Part shown: positions 35,301-47,708 of the stretch, one piece after another
Layout of the letters: the number at the start of each line of letters is the position of its first letter
Numbering within the stretch: position 1 is the stretch's first letter
Assembly: GCA_026686845.1 (NCBI GenBank)
Contig: JAIVEN010000012.1
Location: forward strand, 12,650,501-12,714,500
Direction: 5' to 3'
Length of the DNA: 64,000 bases
Source: Adenanthera pavonina
Taxonomy: Eukaryota > Streptophyta > Magnoliopsida > Fabales > Fabaceae
Made by a program: the position numbers and the translations under genes
Notes under the pieces: model-generated
What the model saw: only the letters and a program-made list of their open reading frames with translations
What the model was told of the DNA's origin: nothing
Database searches by the model: none

Positions 35301-36738
35301 CCTCTTCAATGGATGTTTCTGGATTTTTGCCCACAATTCCAATACCAGTGATTTCGCCATATTGGTCACCTCCAAAGGTCACCTTTCCTCCTTTCTTGTC
35401 TCTAAGGGTGATGAACTTCTCCTTATCACCAGTGCATGAGGTGCAGCAGACAGATTCAGTCGGAGGTAAAGAGGCAATTTCAGAAACTATGCTTTGAGAC
35501 TCCAGCTTAATTATCCTTTTCTTTGCCAGTTTTAGTTCTTTAGCAACTTTGATAAATTCATCATGAAGCTCATGAAATGCATCTAGTAATTCAGAATAGG
35601 AAGGTTCAGATTCATATACCTCTTCTTCCTGATCACTGCTGTGTGAGGGTGTGGCTTCTTCATAAGCAAGTGCCATCAGACAAATGTTGGCAATCTCATC
35701 CTCATCTTCTTCTTCCTCATCTGAGCTGTTGCCCCATATAGATGAGATGTAGGCCTTCTTCTTCTTTCCCTTATCAGCAGCTTTCTTTTCCTTTTCTTGT
35801 TTCTTGAGGAATTGGGGGCAGTCCCACTTTATGTGTCCCTGCTTCTTGCATTCATAGCAAGTCACAGGTTCTTTTGTCTCTTTCTTGCTTTCTCCAGCTG
35901 CTCCTTTCTTGAAGAATCTCTTGTTTTTCTTCTTGCTGTAGAATCTTCCAAATTTTCTAACCATCATTGCCAGAGTTTCTTCATCCAGATCATCTCCTTC
36001 ATCAGATTCTTCTTCCTTTTCATCGGCAGCTTTGAGGGCAAGGCCTTTCTTCTTCCTGTCCATCCCAGCTTCCTTGAGTGCTTTGATTTTTCCTTCATAT
36101 TCCTCAAGGCTGCCAAAGAGAGCTGTGACAGAAGTCATAGATTCTCCTCTGGCTTCTTCTATAGCTGTTACCTTGGGCTGCCATTCCAGAGGGAGAGCTC
36201 TGAGTATTTTTCTTACTTTCTCAGACTGAGTGTATTCCTTTCCCAGGCTTTTGAGTTGATTCACAATGAGGGCGAATCTCTTTTGTAGCTCCTTTACAGT
36301 TTCTCCTTCAGCCATTCTAAAGCTCTCATACTCCCCAATGCAAGTGTTCAGTCTGTTCTCCCTGACTCCAGATGTTCCCTCATGAGCAATCTGCAGAGTA
36401 TCCCACATTTCTTTTGCAGTGGTGCATTGCGAGACTCTGTAAAATTCATCTTGATTCAGGGCACTGACTAAACAGTGTTTTGCTTTGAAATTCAGTAGGA
36501 CTCTCCTTCTGTCCTCATCATTCCATTCTGCTTCCAGCTTCTCTTTGTGTCCTCCATCTTCAGTTAGAGCCATTGGAATGAAATCCCCTTTTTCAATGAC
36601 TGACCAGATGTCAAGATCAATTGATTGGAGGTAGATCTGCATTCTCATTTTCTAGTACCCATAATGCTCTCCACTGAAGCCTGGTGGTCTGTTATTATTG
36701 TTCCCTTCAGGGAGTATACTCTCTCCAAAGCCAGCCAT
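32380..36738 (-). pseudogene. Sirevirus gag-pol polyprotein, broken
   Basis: Gag starts at the ATG at 36738-36736. A TAG at 36654-36652 (about codon 29) stops it, after which an open frame resumes at 36648 and runs 1011 codons. Counting from there: a gag/UBN2-type domain (1-200), zinc knuckle CYECKKQGHIKWDC (264-277, CCHC), acidic linker, protease region (about 395-460) with the catalytic Asp segment missing, integrase zinc domain (H527, H532, C561, C564) and D592-D655-E691 with exact D,D35E spacing. A TGA at 33615-33613 then splits the RT. The frame continues through YVDD (residues 95-98 of the second part), RNase H with STAEAEYVA, and a stop near 32380. The frame is otherwise maintained, so decay is recent. 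It encodes capsid, integration and reverse-transcription functions, used in cytoplasmic particles. Confidence 0.95.
35430..35452 (-). other. Deletion site of protease active-site segment
   Basis: Between SLPPTESV and the conserved GDKEKFITL segment only a few residues (CCTSCT) remain. The D-S/T-G catalytic motif that copia proteases carry here is absent, with no frameshift. Flanking protease-fold text is preserved. Confidence 0.75.
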
Positions 36739-36779
36739 CTTAATTCCCGGACTGTGAGTTCCTTTGTATGGGAATCCGG

Positions 36780-36791
36780 GCTCTGATACCA
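36780..36791 (-). other. Primer-binding site (initiator-Met tRNA type)
   Basis: The minus strand reads TGGTATCAGAGC, two bases inside the 5' LTR, complementary to the 3' end of plant initiator tRNA-Met. This is the standard site in copia elements. Confidence 0.9.
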
Positions 36792-36793
36792 CT

Positions 36794-38653
36794 TGTTAGC
36801 AAGGCTGACTTCCCAAGAGGGGGGGTGAATTGGGAAGATTGAAATTTTTCTGCACAAAGTGAAGTAAGTGAAGATATCACAGTATAATGAAAACAATGCG
36901 TAAAACAGAGCAAGCTGAAAAGTAAAGATAGGGAGAAGAAGACTCAGTAATTTATCCTGGTTCGGTCCTTCCACTTGACCTACATCCAGTCCCCAAGACA
37001 CCTCTTGAGATTTATCCACTATACAGCAAGAATTTCAATGGGCTTCTTGCAAAGGCCACAGTACACGAGTTTGCTCTGTTTCTGAGCTCTCTCAAACTCT
37101 CCAAGCACTTACACTGTGTGCTTCCCAATCCCCTTGTGAATATCCCTCACAAGTAAATCTATCTTCCAGATGAAGAGTAGATTGATTACAATGAAATGAC
37201 TCTCTTGAAAGGAGTAGATATGAAAGTTTTGGTGCAAGTCTGGAAGTTAAGAGGGTAAAAGCTTTTGAGAAGAAAATTCAGCAGAGATTCAGTATATACA
37301 AGTTTGATTTGTTACCCATAACTTCAAGTGATGTTGTATTTATAGATTTAGGTCTCAAATATCCGTTAGAGACTAAATCTATCCGTTGGAGAAGTTATTC
37401 AACGGTTACTCTGAAAAACTATCCGTTTACCAACCGCATTTAATGTTTCTGACATACTGAAATTCGAATTTCGGTTGGCCAACAGACGAATTTCGAAGGA
37501 ATCGTAGATTAAAGCTTCCAACGTTACAGCACGAAGTTCGTCTGTTCATAAAGTGAAATTCGAATTTTGAAACTTACAAAACATTTTCACAATGTGACAT
37601 ACGAATTTTCAAGAAGAAAGTTTTTCGGTTAAGTATGAACAGTGTTTTCAATTTTCTACAGTGCCTTCGAAATTCGAATTTTGGATCCCCAAAATTCGTC
37701 TGTTCATTGAACTAAAAAGGGCCACAGTAGATAACTTTCTTTGAAATTCGAATTTTGGAAAGGCAAAATTCGTCTGTCAGAGAAACTCTTTTCAGACTCA
37801 TCTTGTCATTCGAATGTTGCAAGTTCTTATCATTCGTATGTCAATGTTTCATTTAAATAGACTTAAGAACTTAGCTTCTGAAATTCGAATTTCAATGTTC
37901 AAAGTTCGTCTGTCAGAGAGCAGTTTTGAAACTTAAATCACTTTTGATCTCAGATGAACTTTAACATAGTTACAGACGAATTTCTTCAGTTTTCTCAAAT
38001 TTTGTTTTGCTTGAAATTCGAATTTTGAGAACCCAAAGTTCGTCTGTTGTAAAGAAGCATCTTTCAGACTTATATGAAAATTCGAATGTTGCAACTTCAA
38101 AATTCGTCTGTCAGAGAGCATTTTTCAAACTGAATTTCGTTTTGATTTCAGATGCACTTTATCATAGTTTCAGACGAATTTCTTTGATTTTTACAAACTT
38201 TATTTTACTTGAAATTCGAATTTTGAAAGTGTGAAGTTCGTCTGTTACAAAGGCCTCTTTTCAGACTAGATGAAAATTCGAATTTTGAACAACCAAAATT
38301 CGTCTGACAGAGAGCAGTCTCTTCAGACTTATTCAGTTTTAGCTTGAAATTCGAATTTCCAAAGGCAAAGTTCGAATTTCTAACTTGACAGTTCAGTTTA
38401 AACTTTCAACCTTCGTCTGTTTGAAGGTATTTTTCAAATGTTCAAAGATTTAACATAAAATCAAAGTTTGAAAACATCTTTTCTTCAAATCAAAATCTTT
38501 TACCCAATTATATCAAAAACTAAAGATCCTACAAAAGATCTAACAACATATACTCAGTTAATCTTCACTTGAACCAGCTTTGTTCTTCTTTGATATCTTC
38601 AATCCAAGCTCTTGGGTGTTGGTTTTAACATCATCAAAACTCTTGATTCAACA
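36794..38653 (-). repeat. Sirevirus 5' LTR
   Basis: This 1860-bp LTR is nearly identical to 27102-28960. In sense order: U3 with the palindrome array (about 38420-37455), TATA box CTATAAATA at 37337-37345, then R/U5 ending at 36794 next to the primer site. It is flanked by ATGAG at 38654-38658. Confidence 0.95.
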
Positions 38654-39918
38654 ATGAGTTGGCTGACCTTCACTCATTTTGGAAAGGAAAAGAGAAATCT
38701 GAAATAGTGGGAGCAAGAGAGAAGTTAGGGCACAAAGAGAAAGGAAGGAAAAGAGGAAAGAAGAAAAGGAAAGTACACATGAAGCTACAAAGACCAAGAG
38801 CTTGGTAAGCTTCCTTACTATCTTTGGTTGGTTGTTTTGAGTAGTATATGTTGGTTCCATGGAATTTTCTTCTCCTCCCTCTCTAGTCCAGATTTCGTTT
38901 AAGGTATAGGAAGAGAGGGAAAGTGTTTTTCATGCATTAAGCCTAGGAGAAACCATGAACTAACTACTTGAAGCATGCTTTTGGTAGTTGTTGGTTGTAT
39001 TTCAAAGAAAAGCATTTTCTTTCATTTTCTTGCTATTTTTGGTCAGAACAGGACATTGATTTAGAGTGGGAATTTCATAATTTTAACTCCAAAAATGGAT
39101 TCCTCATGGTCCAAAACTTTAAGAACAAGTATGGATTCAATAAAAAGCTTAAGATGAAGAAAATGAAATTTTAGGGTTTGGTTTGAGACTCTATGAACCA
39201 ACACCATGAACAAATGATTTATGTAGCTCTTTGATGTTAATGTTACGTTCAAGAAAGCTTGGGAAAGTGTTTGGAAAAGGAAAACTCAAGGAAGAGCAAA
39301 AGGAAGCTTAATGGTAGTATATTAACAATTCTTGCCTTATATTGTTTTTATGCTTTACAATGAACTTGATGCTTTGCCACTTGAATGCTTTGATGGTTGT
39401 GATGAATTGTTGATGTTGGTTGAGTTGTAAGAGGGGTATGTGACCCCGGGATGTCCAAACTAAAAACTGAAACTCTGTCAAAATTTTTATGAAATTGTTG
39501 TGGCATTTATGATTAAATGAATTTACTTGATATTTTCATGAATTGTACTGGCAATATGAATGCTTGAATGGATAATTACTAATGAGATTATTTGAATCTC
39601 ATTGCTTCCAAATGCTATATATAATTAGGCCCAAGCTATGGAAGAAGGGTCAAAGTGCTAAGGAGAAAGAAGATAGGAGACAAGATTGAAGCATGATATT
39701 ACTTCCAAGTTATGAACTTGTATTTGGAAAATATATGTAAATTTGTATGCAAAGGATAAATCATGTATGCTGATTCAAGTATGTTCTTTGAGATATCTTT
39801 TGATATTATGTATGAAGTTGGGATAATGAACAATGATGTAAGTATGTTATGAAGTTTATTATGCTAAAGTATGGATGAAAAGATTCAATCTGGATATCCT
39901 GATAGAACGTAAGTACTG

Positions 39919-42485
39919 TGTAACACCTCTATCTAGGACCATTTTTCATGTATTATACCTCATCAGAGACCAACTATACTTAATTAGAAGCTTGAATCTA
40001 AAAAAAAATATTACAATAAATTTTATCAATTTCCATAGTACTATTCATTTAATCCCATTTTTTTCTTTCTTTTATGGAAAATTTCAGAAAATCATAACTA
40101 ATTCGATGAAAATCATATGAAAGTGATTCAAGTCTCTATGGATAGCTCAAAATATTATATACGTGGGAAAAATATCAATTAGAACAAATACTTGGCCAAT
40201 TAGTACACTAAATGTCGTGAATTTTCACTATTCATATGGTCAATTTCTAAAAATTCAGTTTTCTGGGCTAATTTTGAAAAATCACCATAATTTGTACACT
40301 CATCCAAATGCAGTTCTCTTTAGACCATTTTAAATCCTTTTCTATCTAGTTTTTAAGCATATATAACATTCAAACTTTGGACATCAAAAAGCCTAAACAG
40401 TAGCATGTTCACTCTGTATAGGTCAAAATGACCATTTGTATCCAAATACATTGCCAAACAAAAGCTATAAATTTTTACATGGCCATATCTCTTCTCCATA
40501 TTATGCCATACATTAGCTAGAACTTAAAGGAACATAAAAACTTGGAGAAACATATTTAATATCACATTTACAAATTTATATAAAAGTTCCATGTTCATGG
40601 CCATTGCAATGAACAACACATTAATGACCAAGTACTTTCTCCTTTCCTTTCTCTTTCTTGGAGATCTTGCCACTGTTGCTACCTAATCATGGTTAATATG
40701 TGGGAGGGTGAGATTTAAAGAATCTCAGTAGCTAATACCTAAACATGCCATCATATTATCACATTGAGCATGAAAACATCAAGAAAACATAGTTCATCAC
40801 ATAGGCATATTGGAAACATATACACTTTACAAAAATTTTGATAGAATTTCATTTTGTAAATTGGATATCCCAAGAATCCAACCTCTTATAAAACTCAGCC
40901 AACAACATAGAAATATCAAAAATCAACATTTCATATATATGCCATAGTATCAAGTATCAAAGAAACAATAATGACAATGTGATGTTAGTAAAGGGAATTA
41001 GCTACCTTGGTGAGTTCCTTAGCTTCCCACACTTGGTACACCACTTCTTGGAACTTATAACATTTCCTTGAACTTATCCATATCATCATTTAATCAATTT
41101 AGCCACTAATTTCATAATTACATAACATATTGTTCACTAAATCCTACATTTTTCACTTAACTTTTCTTTGATCTTTCTTTGTACAACACACTTGTTTTTA
41201 AGGTTTTGGACCATGGGGAATCCATTTTTGAGGTCAAAATCATGAAATTACTCCTCTAAATACTCCCCTTGTTCTGAAAAAAAATGGAATAAAAATAGAA
41301 GAAAAAGATTTTCTTCAAAACACTTCAAACTAGCCATAGATTCTTGCTTCTAGTAGTTAGTCTAAGATTGTCCCTAAGTTTAATGGTTTGTAAACTCATT
41401 TCCTTGCTTAATCATGCCATGGCTGAAACCCCAAGGGAGTGGAGAAGAACTTCTAATCTATGAACCATGCTTTAAAAACCATAGATAGCAAGCTTAGAAT
41501 GATATAACACAAACTTACCAAATTAGCTTTCAATCTTACCTTAAGCTTTCTTTTCTCCTTCTCTCTCTTCTCTCCTCTTTCTTGTGTTTTTCTTCTTCTA
41601 TTTTTACTGCTAGTTCTCTCATGAAAGTGCAAAGGAAAGAGGGTGATTAAAGGTTTAATAAGGTGCTTAATCACTTAGCTTAATCATGGTTAATTACTTA
41701 ACTAACTAAAGTTACTTCTTGGCCAAAAATCTACTTCTTAAGGAAGTTTTACCAAAAATTCAAGCTGTCCAAGCTGCCCATTTGTCATGCCGAATAAGAG
41801 GGCTTTAAGTGTCTAGTTTGCTCAATTTTTTTGGATCCAGATATATCTTGAAGTAGGTAATTTTTAACCGTACCGATAAAACCACTTTTTATAATAATTT
41901 AGCATTTTTCAGCTACAGGACTATTCTAATTTTATTTTTATATTTCCTTAATTATCCTGTTCCAAATGGTATTTGTGTGTGGCTCATATTCTGTCCCGGT
42001 TTCTTTTTAATTGTCCGTGGGACCCACAATATACTTTATCGGTTTTAAGTTACTTTTGGACATTCGGCATTGATTATTTTCTTATTCTTAAATATTAACC
42101 CTCAGTGTCATATATCATTGGACTTCTCTCATTGAGGGCTTCGTTTTAACAGTAACTTTACATATTTACAAAATTACCCCTGACCTGGGGTTAAATTATA
42201 ATTTATGAAACTTTTAGGTCATTAGGTATAATTTTTCTCAATGGCATTTCTATTTCTTCTCCACGTAATTTTTATGAATTTAGGGACATGGATATCATTT
42301 TCATAATTCTTTAGGGGAAAAAATATAATTTTTTCATTTTTGTCTAACCGAGAAAAATGAGATATTTGCCCTATTTCACGCAAATGATGTATGTACATTT
42401 TCTCGATTTTCTTGTACATTTGATGTCATTATTGATTATGTCCACTTTCATTACTTAGTATCCAGTAAAATTTTGGAATATTACA
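39919..42485 (-). repeat. Solo LTR, family 2 (copy N), nested in M
   Basis: This 2567-bp solo LTR starts TGTAACACC and ends GAATATTACA. The perfect duplication TACTG is at 39914-39918 and 42486-42490. It is the best-delimited family-2 LTR and the reference for copies G, M and O. It is inserted in reverse orientation into another LTR of its own family. Confidence 0.92.
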
Positions 42486-44907
42486 TACTGTTCATGCAAA
42501 ATAGGGCTATTAGTTTAGGTGGTTCATATGACCTAAAGGCAGATGGAATAAGCTTTTTATAGAGCTAAAGGACACCTAAATTGGACAAGTATACAATTGA
42601 TGGTGAATTTTCAAATTTCGGATTCAAAAATAGGGTAAGGTTGGAAAACTGGAATGTTGAACCTAGGTATTAGAAATTTCAACAAGAGTAAAAAATCAAA
42701 CAAAGCTCCAAAAATTTAGTAGTTTGTACATAGGAAAGCCCTATGTCTTAGGAAATGAATGCCATTGATTTGAAAGCATTTGGAGCTATAGAGAAAGAGA
42801 TATGAAAATTATCTTAAAATTGTTCTAGTTAGAGTTAAGTTCTAATCCTTATTGGTTCAAGTGGATGTCGTGCCATGTTCAAGTAGAATAAATGTACATA
42901 AAAAAATTTCTAAAATTTAGACATTTAGGGATTTCATATGATATAAAGAATGCATGATTTGAATTAGGGAATAATGAGATATGAATTTTTAAAATTAAGG
43001 CCAAAATTCTGAGAAGATATAAAATGACCAAATGTATAGTAAACTTTAAGGAATAAACTGTATGAATAGGCTTAGTGAATGTCCAAATTCTTATTTTTCT
43101 CATGTAGATAATCTTTTTATTTGTTTGTAGAGACTTGAATCACTTCAATTTGATTTTTCCAGAATTAGTTATGGATTTTCAAATTTCATCGGGAAAATGG
43201 AAAATATCACATGAACAGTACTGTAAAAAATAAAAATTCTATTTTTCAATTTTGATGTGATTCAAGTCTCTAATCAAGTCTAATTGGACTCTAATGAGGT
43301 CTAATACATGGAAAAATGGACCTAAAAGTAAGGTGTTATAGAAAATGTCCAAAATATTGTATATTTTTACTAATTCAGATATATCCTGTGTTGGTTACTT
43401 TTTACCCAAACCAATAAAGTCACTTTTGCAGTATTTTGTTACTCTTATGAATATAGGATTAATCTATATTTGTATCTGTGTTTTCTTAATTATCATGTCC
43501 CAAAAAGTATCTGTGTGGAGCTCACATGCTTTTCCTCTCACCTTTTTGCTTTCTATAGAGCCTAAAATCTCCTTTTTTTATATATCGATACTTTATGATG
43601 CTCAGTACTGACTTTTTCTTGACATTAAATCCGTTAACCTTAAAGCATAATTTCATTGGGCTTGGCATGTCGCGACAATAATTTTTACAAAATTACAAAA
43701 TTGTCCTTAAGCCAAGTAAAAATGTAAATATTTATTATCTTGGGTACTTTCTTGTTGTTTTTCCCTGGGGACCAAGCCTTAAATAATTCTTTTTATGTAT
43801 CCCAAACTATACTTTCAAATTGATCTATTTTTCAATCTTAACCTCCTAGCTACCAAATACTTACATTGTTGTATTCAGCTCCTTAAAAGCTTTTATTCAA
43901 CAAGTATATTGCATAATTTTCAGTTCTGGAATTGATTTTGCTAAGGATCTTATTTGCATTCTATTCCAATTAAGGACCAAACATAATTCCTTCTAAAGAC
44001 CATATGAGAAATTAATTCCAATTAAGGACCAAGCATGTGAAATTACCATCTCACTTCTTTTTCCATCTTTTGATGCATCCATGTCAGATTTCCATATCTT
44101 TATACATACATTGGTATTCTTCATACAATTTGAGATGTCACACCATGTATGTGCACGTGCATGTCCTAAACCATCTTTGGTCAAGTTACTAGTTGTTGGA
44201 TGGTTATTTTGATGGTATGCTATGTGTGTATATTTATTTGAGGCCTCGGTATGATCAGTGTAGGTATTATATGCATGTTGACATGTTGTTTGAGGCATGG
44301 CTTTTGTATGGGTTTTCCGATATATGTATAAGAAGATGGGTATATAGCCCACTAGTCACTTATAGTGCTGAGAGGGTCAAATTCTAGAGGAGAGATTTCT
44401 TTTGGATTCAACCACCCTAAACCAAGTCATTGGGATGTTTAGGACTTGGGGAAAGTGTTGGTATGTGTTAATGTGCTATGGCTTGGAATTTAAGGATTCC
44501 AAAACCAAATTTTTGTCCAAAATTGACCATATAGGTCTCGGGTGTCTAAACTTTCCACACAAAGGTATTTTGAAGTATGGTCAATGTCTATAGTTAGATC
44601 AAGAGTAAGGTGACTATTGAGGATTGGAATCAGGTCAATCAGAGTCGGAGTTAGAATTTATGTGTGTCGGAAGTTGGACCCATAAATCAGCAAAAAGTCA
44701 ATATGGTATCAATTCATGGAGCAATGGTGCCAATGGTCCAAGCCGCAGTGCCACGCTCTTCTGTCTCTTTTTGTTTCTAGTCCAGAATCATGTGGCATCA
44801 TGGCCCCCATCACCCATGTCATGGTGGCGACCTTGTTTTTGCCTCCTTTGTGTTGTTTTGTCGTCTTAGTATGTGTTTATTTCCTATATATAAGGTGTTA
44901 TAGATAC

Positions 44908-45339
44908 TCATCACCTATTCAAACATTAGTTTAAGACCTCATCTCAAAGAAATCTTAAATGTTATCATGTATCGCGTCTCACTAAACACTTTTGGTGTTA
45001 TTTGAATCCTCCTTCTCTAGATTATGCATACTACATCCACTTCATGTACATCATTCTAGCCATGATTCATCTAAACGAATCATCATGTACAAATGGATAA
45101 ATTACTTCTTAATGTGTGCCTATTTGTTGTACAAACCCCTTATATTTGAATGAGTCTCATATCCTTAAATTTGTTTCTTTCTATCCTCAAAAGAAATACT
45201 TATTAACATCCATTGCTTTCACTATTTTTTCTTAGCAATGAAGTTCTTATGAGGAACGTTGAGCTTTTTCATCATATGTGGAATTGTGCAACTTTTCTCT
45301 GATTGCACAATAACAAAGCTCCCACTCAAGTTGGAGGCT
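44908..45339 (-). other. Element X interior, piece between solo LTRs E and H
   Basis: This is non-coding sequence of the host element. Its right end '...aagttggaggctcctac' continues at 47709 once solo LTR H and one target copy are removed. Confidence 0.5.
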
Positions 45340-45344
45340 CCTAC

Positions 45345-47703
45345 TGTAAGGTTTAGTATAATATAAATTTTGATGATGACAAATATAGAGTAATAAGGAA
45401 CAAATGCATTATATGTATCTGACATATATAATGTTCCTTAAAGAAGTAAATTACATATTAGCATGTGTTTAATTATGATTATAATACATATATCATGCTA
45501 TGTGTAAATATATCCACTGTACTTTTATAATAAATAATATAAGTTGGATATATAAACTGGACTAACTACTTGGTTTGTAAGTGTAATATATTAAATGTAG
45601 GTTGGTCCAAGTAAGAAGAGTGAGCATTCACTCAAGAAAGAAGAAAAGAAAGGATACTCCAAAGATAGAAGATCAGAAAGGAGCATGCCAAGAAGGAAAT
45701 GTCCAAGTGAAAGTGGATCTCAACATTTGAAGACCTAGTTACTAGGTATATTTTATTTTCACTTAGGTCTTGAGGTGGGATTAATCTTTGAAAATTACTT
45801 AATCTTGTTACCATATGTTTTAAATGAGTTAGATTAAGTAAATCTGATGTTAGCATAAGTTAGATTTGAAAAACTCTAATGACAGATGAATTTTGAGAAG
45901 TTAAACTTCATATACTTTATGAAAATATGAACTTTGCTGACTGAAATTTGAATTTTTTGAGATATTACCTCTGACAGACGAATTTCAGATGTTGAAATTC
46001 AAATTTTGAGTCAAGCATAGTTAGTGAAATCTGATTTTCAAAAATTTAGAGTTTGACCTTTGATTAGGTTTTTTAATATATCTCTCAAAATACATATGGA
46101 TTTGATGTAAAACTTATTTCATATGAAACTAGACTTAATAAGCTTTTTAAAGAAGGTTATTTCACTCAAAATGAAGGTCATATGAAAAAGCTATGGTTAT
46201 TTAAAGTTGAGTAGTGAGATATGAATTTTCAATTTTAACCTCTTATCACTATTTTGATCATATCTCACAAAATACGTCTTTTTCTTGAAGTGAAAATTCT
46301 TTCGTTTGAAAGTAGACATTGAGATCTTTCCAACCAGAGGTCATTTGCTTAATTTGGAGTTAAAATGAGAGAGTTATGGCTTCTGCAAAATTGTCTACAG
46401 TGCAAAATTCGAAGTTACGCAGGTTCTGTTGCGATAGACGAATTTCGGGCCTCCGAAATTCGAATTTCGAAGGGAACCTGTGAGCAAAGTTGGGTTTGCC
46501 ACTGACAGACAAATTTTGGCTTCCAAAATTTGAACTTTAGGTCCAACAGATGAATTTTGGCTTTCAAAATTCGAATTTCGAAACACCAAAATGTGAAAAT
46601 ACTTCCAGAAAAGCTGACAGACGAATGTTGGCTTCCAAAATTCAAAATTCAAGTATAACAGACGAATTTTAGCTTTAAAAATTCAAATTTTGAATATCCA
46701 GAAACACAAAAACACTTCTGGAACAACCAACAGACGAATTTTCACATCCAAAATTCGAATTTCGAAAGGAAGAACTTGTGCCATATTGAGTTGCTCACTA
46801 ACAGACGAATTTTGGGGTTCCAAAATTCAAATTTCGAAGGCACTATAGCAAATTAAATTTACTGTTCACACTTGACAGAACTACTTTAAACTTGAAAATT
46901 CATATGTTCCAACATACAAATATTTGTCAAAATAAAAATTCGAATTTCAGCTTTGAACAGACGAACTTCGAAGTTCAACGCTAAAAACTTTAACTTACAA
47001 TATCTTCGAAATTCGTCTGTTGACATCCAAAATTTGAATTTTGGTATGTCAGAAACATTAAATGTGGTTGGTAAACGGCTAGTTTTGCAGAGTAAACCGT
47101 TGGGTAACGTCTCTAACGGCTAGATCTTGTGTCTAACGTCTAATTACACTACAAAACTATAAATATAACATCATTTAAACTTGTGGGTAACCATTTTAAG
47201 AGTGTTTATGTGAAAATGCTGTAACAGTTTGTAAAATCCTTCTTTCACAGGATTGTTTGAAAAACTCACCTCAATAGAGTGAACTTTCAATGTATTATCT
47301 ACTCTTCAAGAGAGTTTTTATTCTGTAAATATTTCTTTCTACATATTCTGGGTAGAATCTTAGTGTGGGGAAACATTAAGGGATTTACACATCTTGTAAG
47401 GGTATGGGGAGAGTGGCTTCACAAGTGCCTACTGAAACTTGTCAGAATGTACTGAGGCTTCACAGGTGCCCCGGATCAAACCTGTGGGATATAGTGGAAA
47501 ATCTCAAGTGGTGGCTTGGGGACTGGATGTAGGCCAAGTGGTTGGGCTGAACCAGTATAAATCATTGTGTATTGTTCTTCATCATCTCTACTCAGCTGTT
47601 GCATACAACCATCTCTGTTTATCGCTGTTTTGCTGCACTACTAGTGAAATTAGGTTGTGATCACCCAATTTACCCCCCTCTTGGGTGACCAATCAACCTA
47701 ACA
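45345..47703 (+). repeat. Solo LTR, Sirevirus-related (copy H)
   Basis: This 2359-bp solo LTR starts TGTAAGG and ends CCTAACA. The perfect duplication CCTAC is at 45340-45344 and 47704-47708. Its 3' part (47490-47700) matches the U5 region of the intact Sirevirus in reverse complement: 'gactggatgtaggccaagtgg', 'cccccctcttgggtgacc'. It has the same U3 motif array (about 45880-47050) and the TATA box CTATAAATA at 47157-47165. It is a longer, diverged relative of the Sirevirus family, in opposite orientation. Confidence 0.92.
45880..47050 (+). promoter_or_regulatory. U3 palindrome array in solo LTR H
   Basis: About ten ACAGACGAATTTTGG...CCAAAATTCGAATTT modules precede the TATA box. Some half-sites show C-to-T or G-to-A decay (acagatgaatttt, aaaatttgaa). 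The module order and spacing match the intact element although the sequence between modules has diverged. Confidence 0.75.
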
Positions 47704-47708
47704 CCTAC

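Larger units (their letters stand above)
27102..38653 (-). mobile_element. Complete Sirevirus-type Ty1/copia retrotransposon with envelope-like gene
   Basis: This 11.55-kb element is bounded by the perfect duplication ATGAG (27097-27101 and 38654-38658). Order on the minus strand: 5' LTR (36794-38653), initiator-Met primer site (36780-36791), gag-pol (36738-32380), a ~1-kb spacer with a promoter-like array, envelope-like gene (31382-29217), several polypurine tracts, 3' LTR (27102-28960). Protease remnant, integrase, RT and RNase H are in copia order. Long LTRs, a second large gene after pol, and repeated AAAAAGGGGGAGA tracts are hallmarks of the Sirevirus/SIRE lineage (established knowledge). 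LTR identity implies recent insertion, but this copy carries nonsense codons in both genes and lacks the protease active site, so it cannot be autonomous. It is the innermost layer of the nest. Confidence 0.95.
25705..43340 (+). repeat. Solo LTR, family 2 (copy M), nested in G and split
   Basis: LTR pieces are 25705-27101, 38659-39918 and 42491-43340 (about 3.5 kb). It starts TGTAATATCCC and ends GGTGTTATA. The perfect duplication GAAAA is at 25700-25704 and 43341-43345. The orientation is opposite to G and N. It holds the Sirevirus (27102-38653) and solo LTR N. The middle piece (38659-39918) contains purine-rich sequence and 'gattgaagcatgatatt', with no coding capacity recognised. Confidence 0.88.
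23363..44142 (-). repeat. Solo LTR, family 2 (copy G), nested in E and split
   Basis: LTR pieces are 23363-25704 and 43346-44142 (about 3.1 kb). It starts TGTGGCACC and ends GATGTCACA. Flanking 5-mers CGCTG and CCATG match at only 3 of 5 positions, so the duplication is decayed or the edges are a few bases off. Landmarks shared with copy N are 'cataactaattc', 'gattcaagtctct', 'aacatgggaaaaatat', 'gattcaaagaatc', 'ttaatcatagttaattgcc', 'cagatatatcctgtgttgg' and 'attaaggaccaaacata'. The flanking family-1 sequence joins sensibly when G is removed. Confidence 0.75.
18951..44902 (+). repeat. Solo LTR, family 1 (copy E), split by nested insertions
   Basis: LTR pieces are 18951-19590, 22058-23362 and 44143-44902 (about 2.7 kb in total). 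It starts TATAACAACCC and ends GGTGTTATA, so both termini have drifted from TG/CA to TA. Flanking 5-mers are GACAC (18946-18950) and GATAC (44903-44907), differing by one C/T. The first piece matches the start of copy K (54433); the last piece matches the ends of copies A and B ('tctaaaccatcttt', 'ccacacaaaggta', 'gaatcaggtcaatcagag', 'atgtgtgtcggaag'). It holds copy F and the whole family-2 stack. Confidence 0.85.

Noticed and set aside
36645..37019. 124-codon frame spanning gag leader and LTR, with a near-copy at 26955-27326
   Set aside because: It is LTR sequence read through at both ends. The two copies exist only because the LTRs are duplicated.
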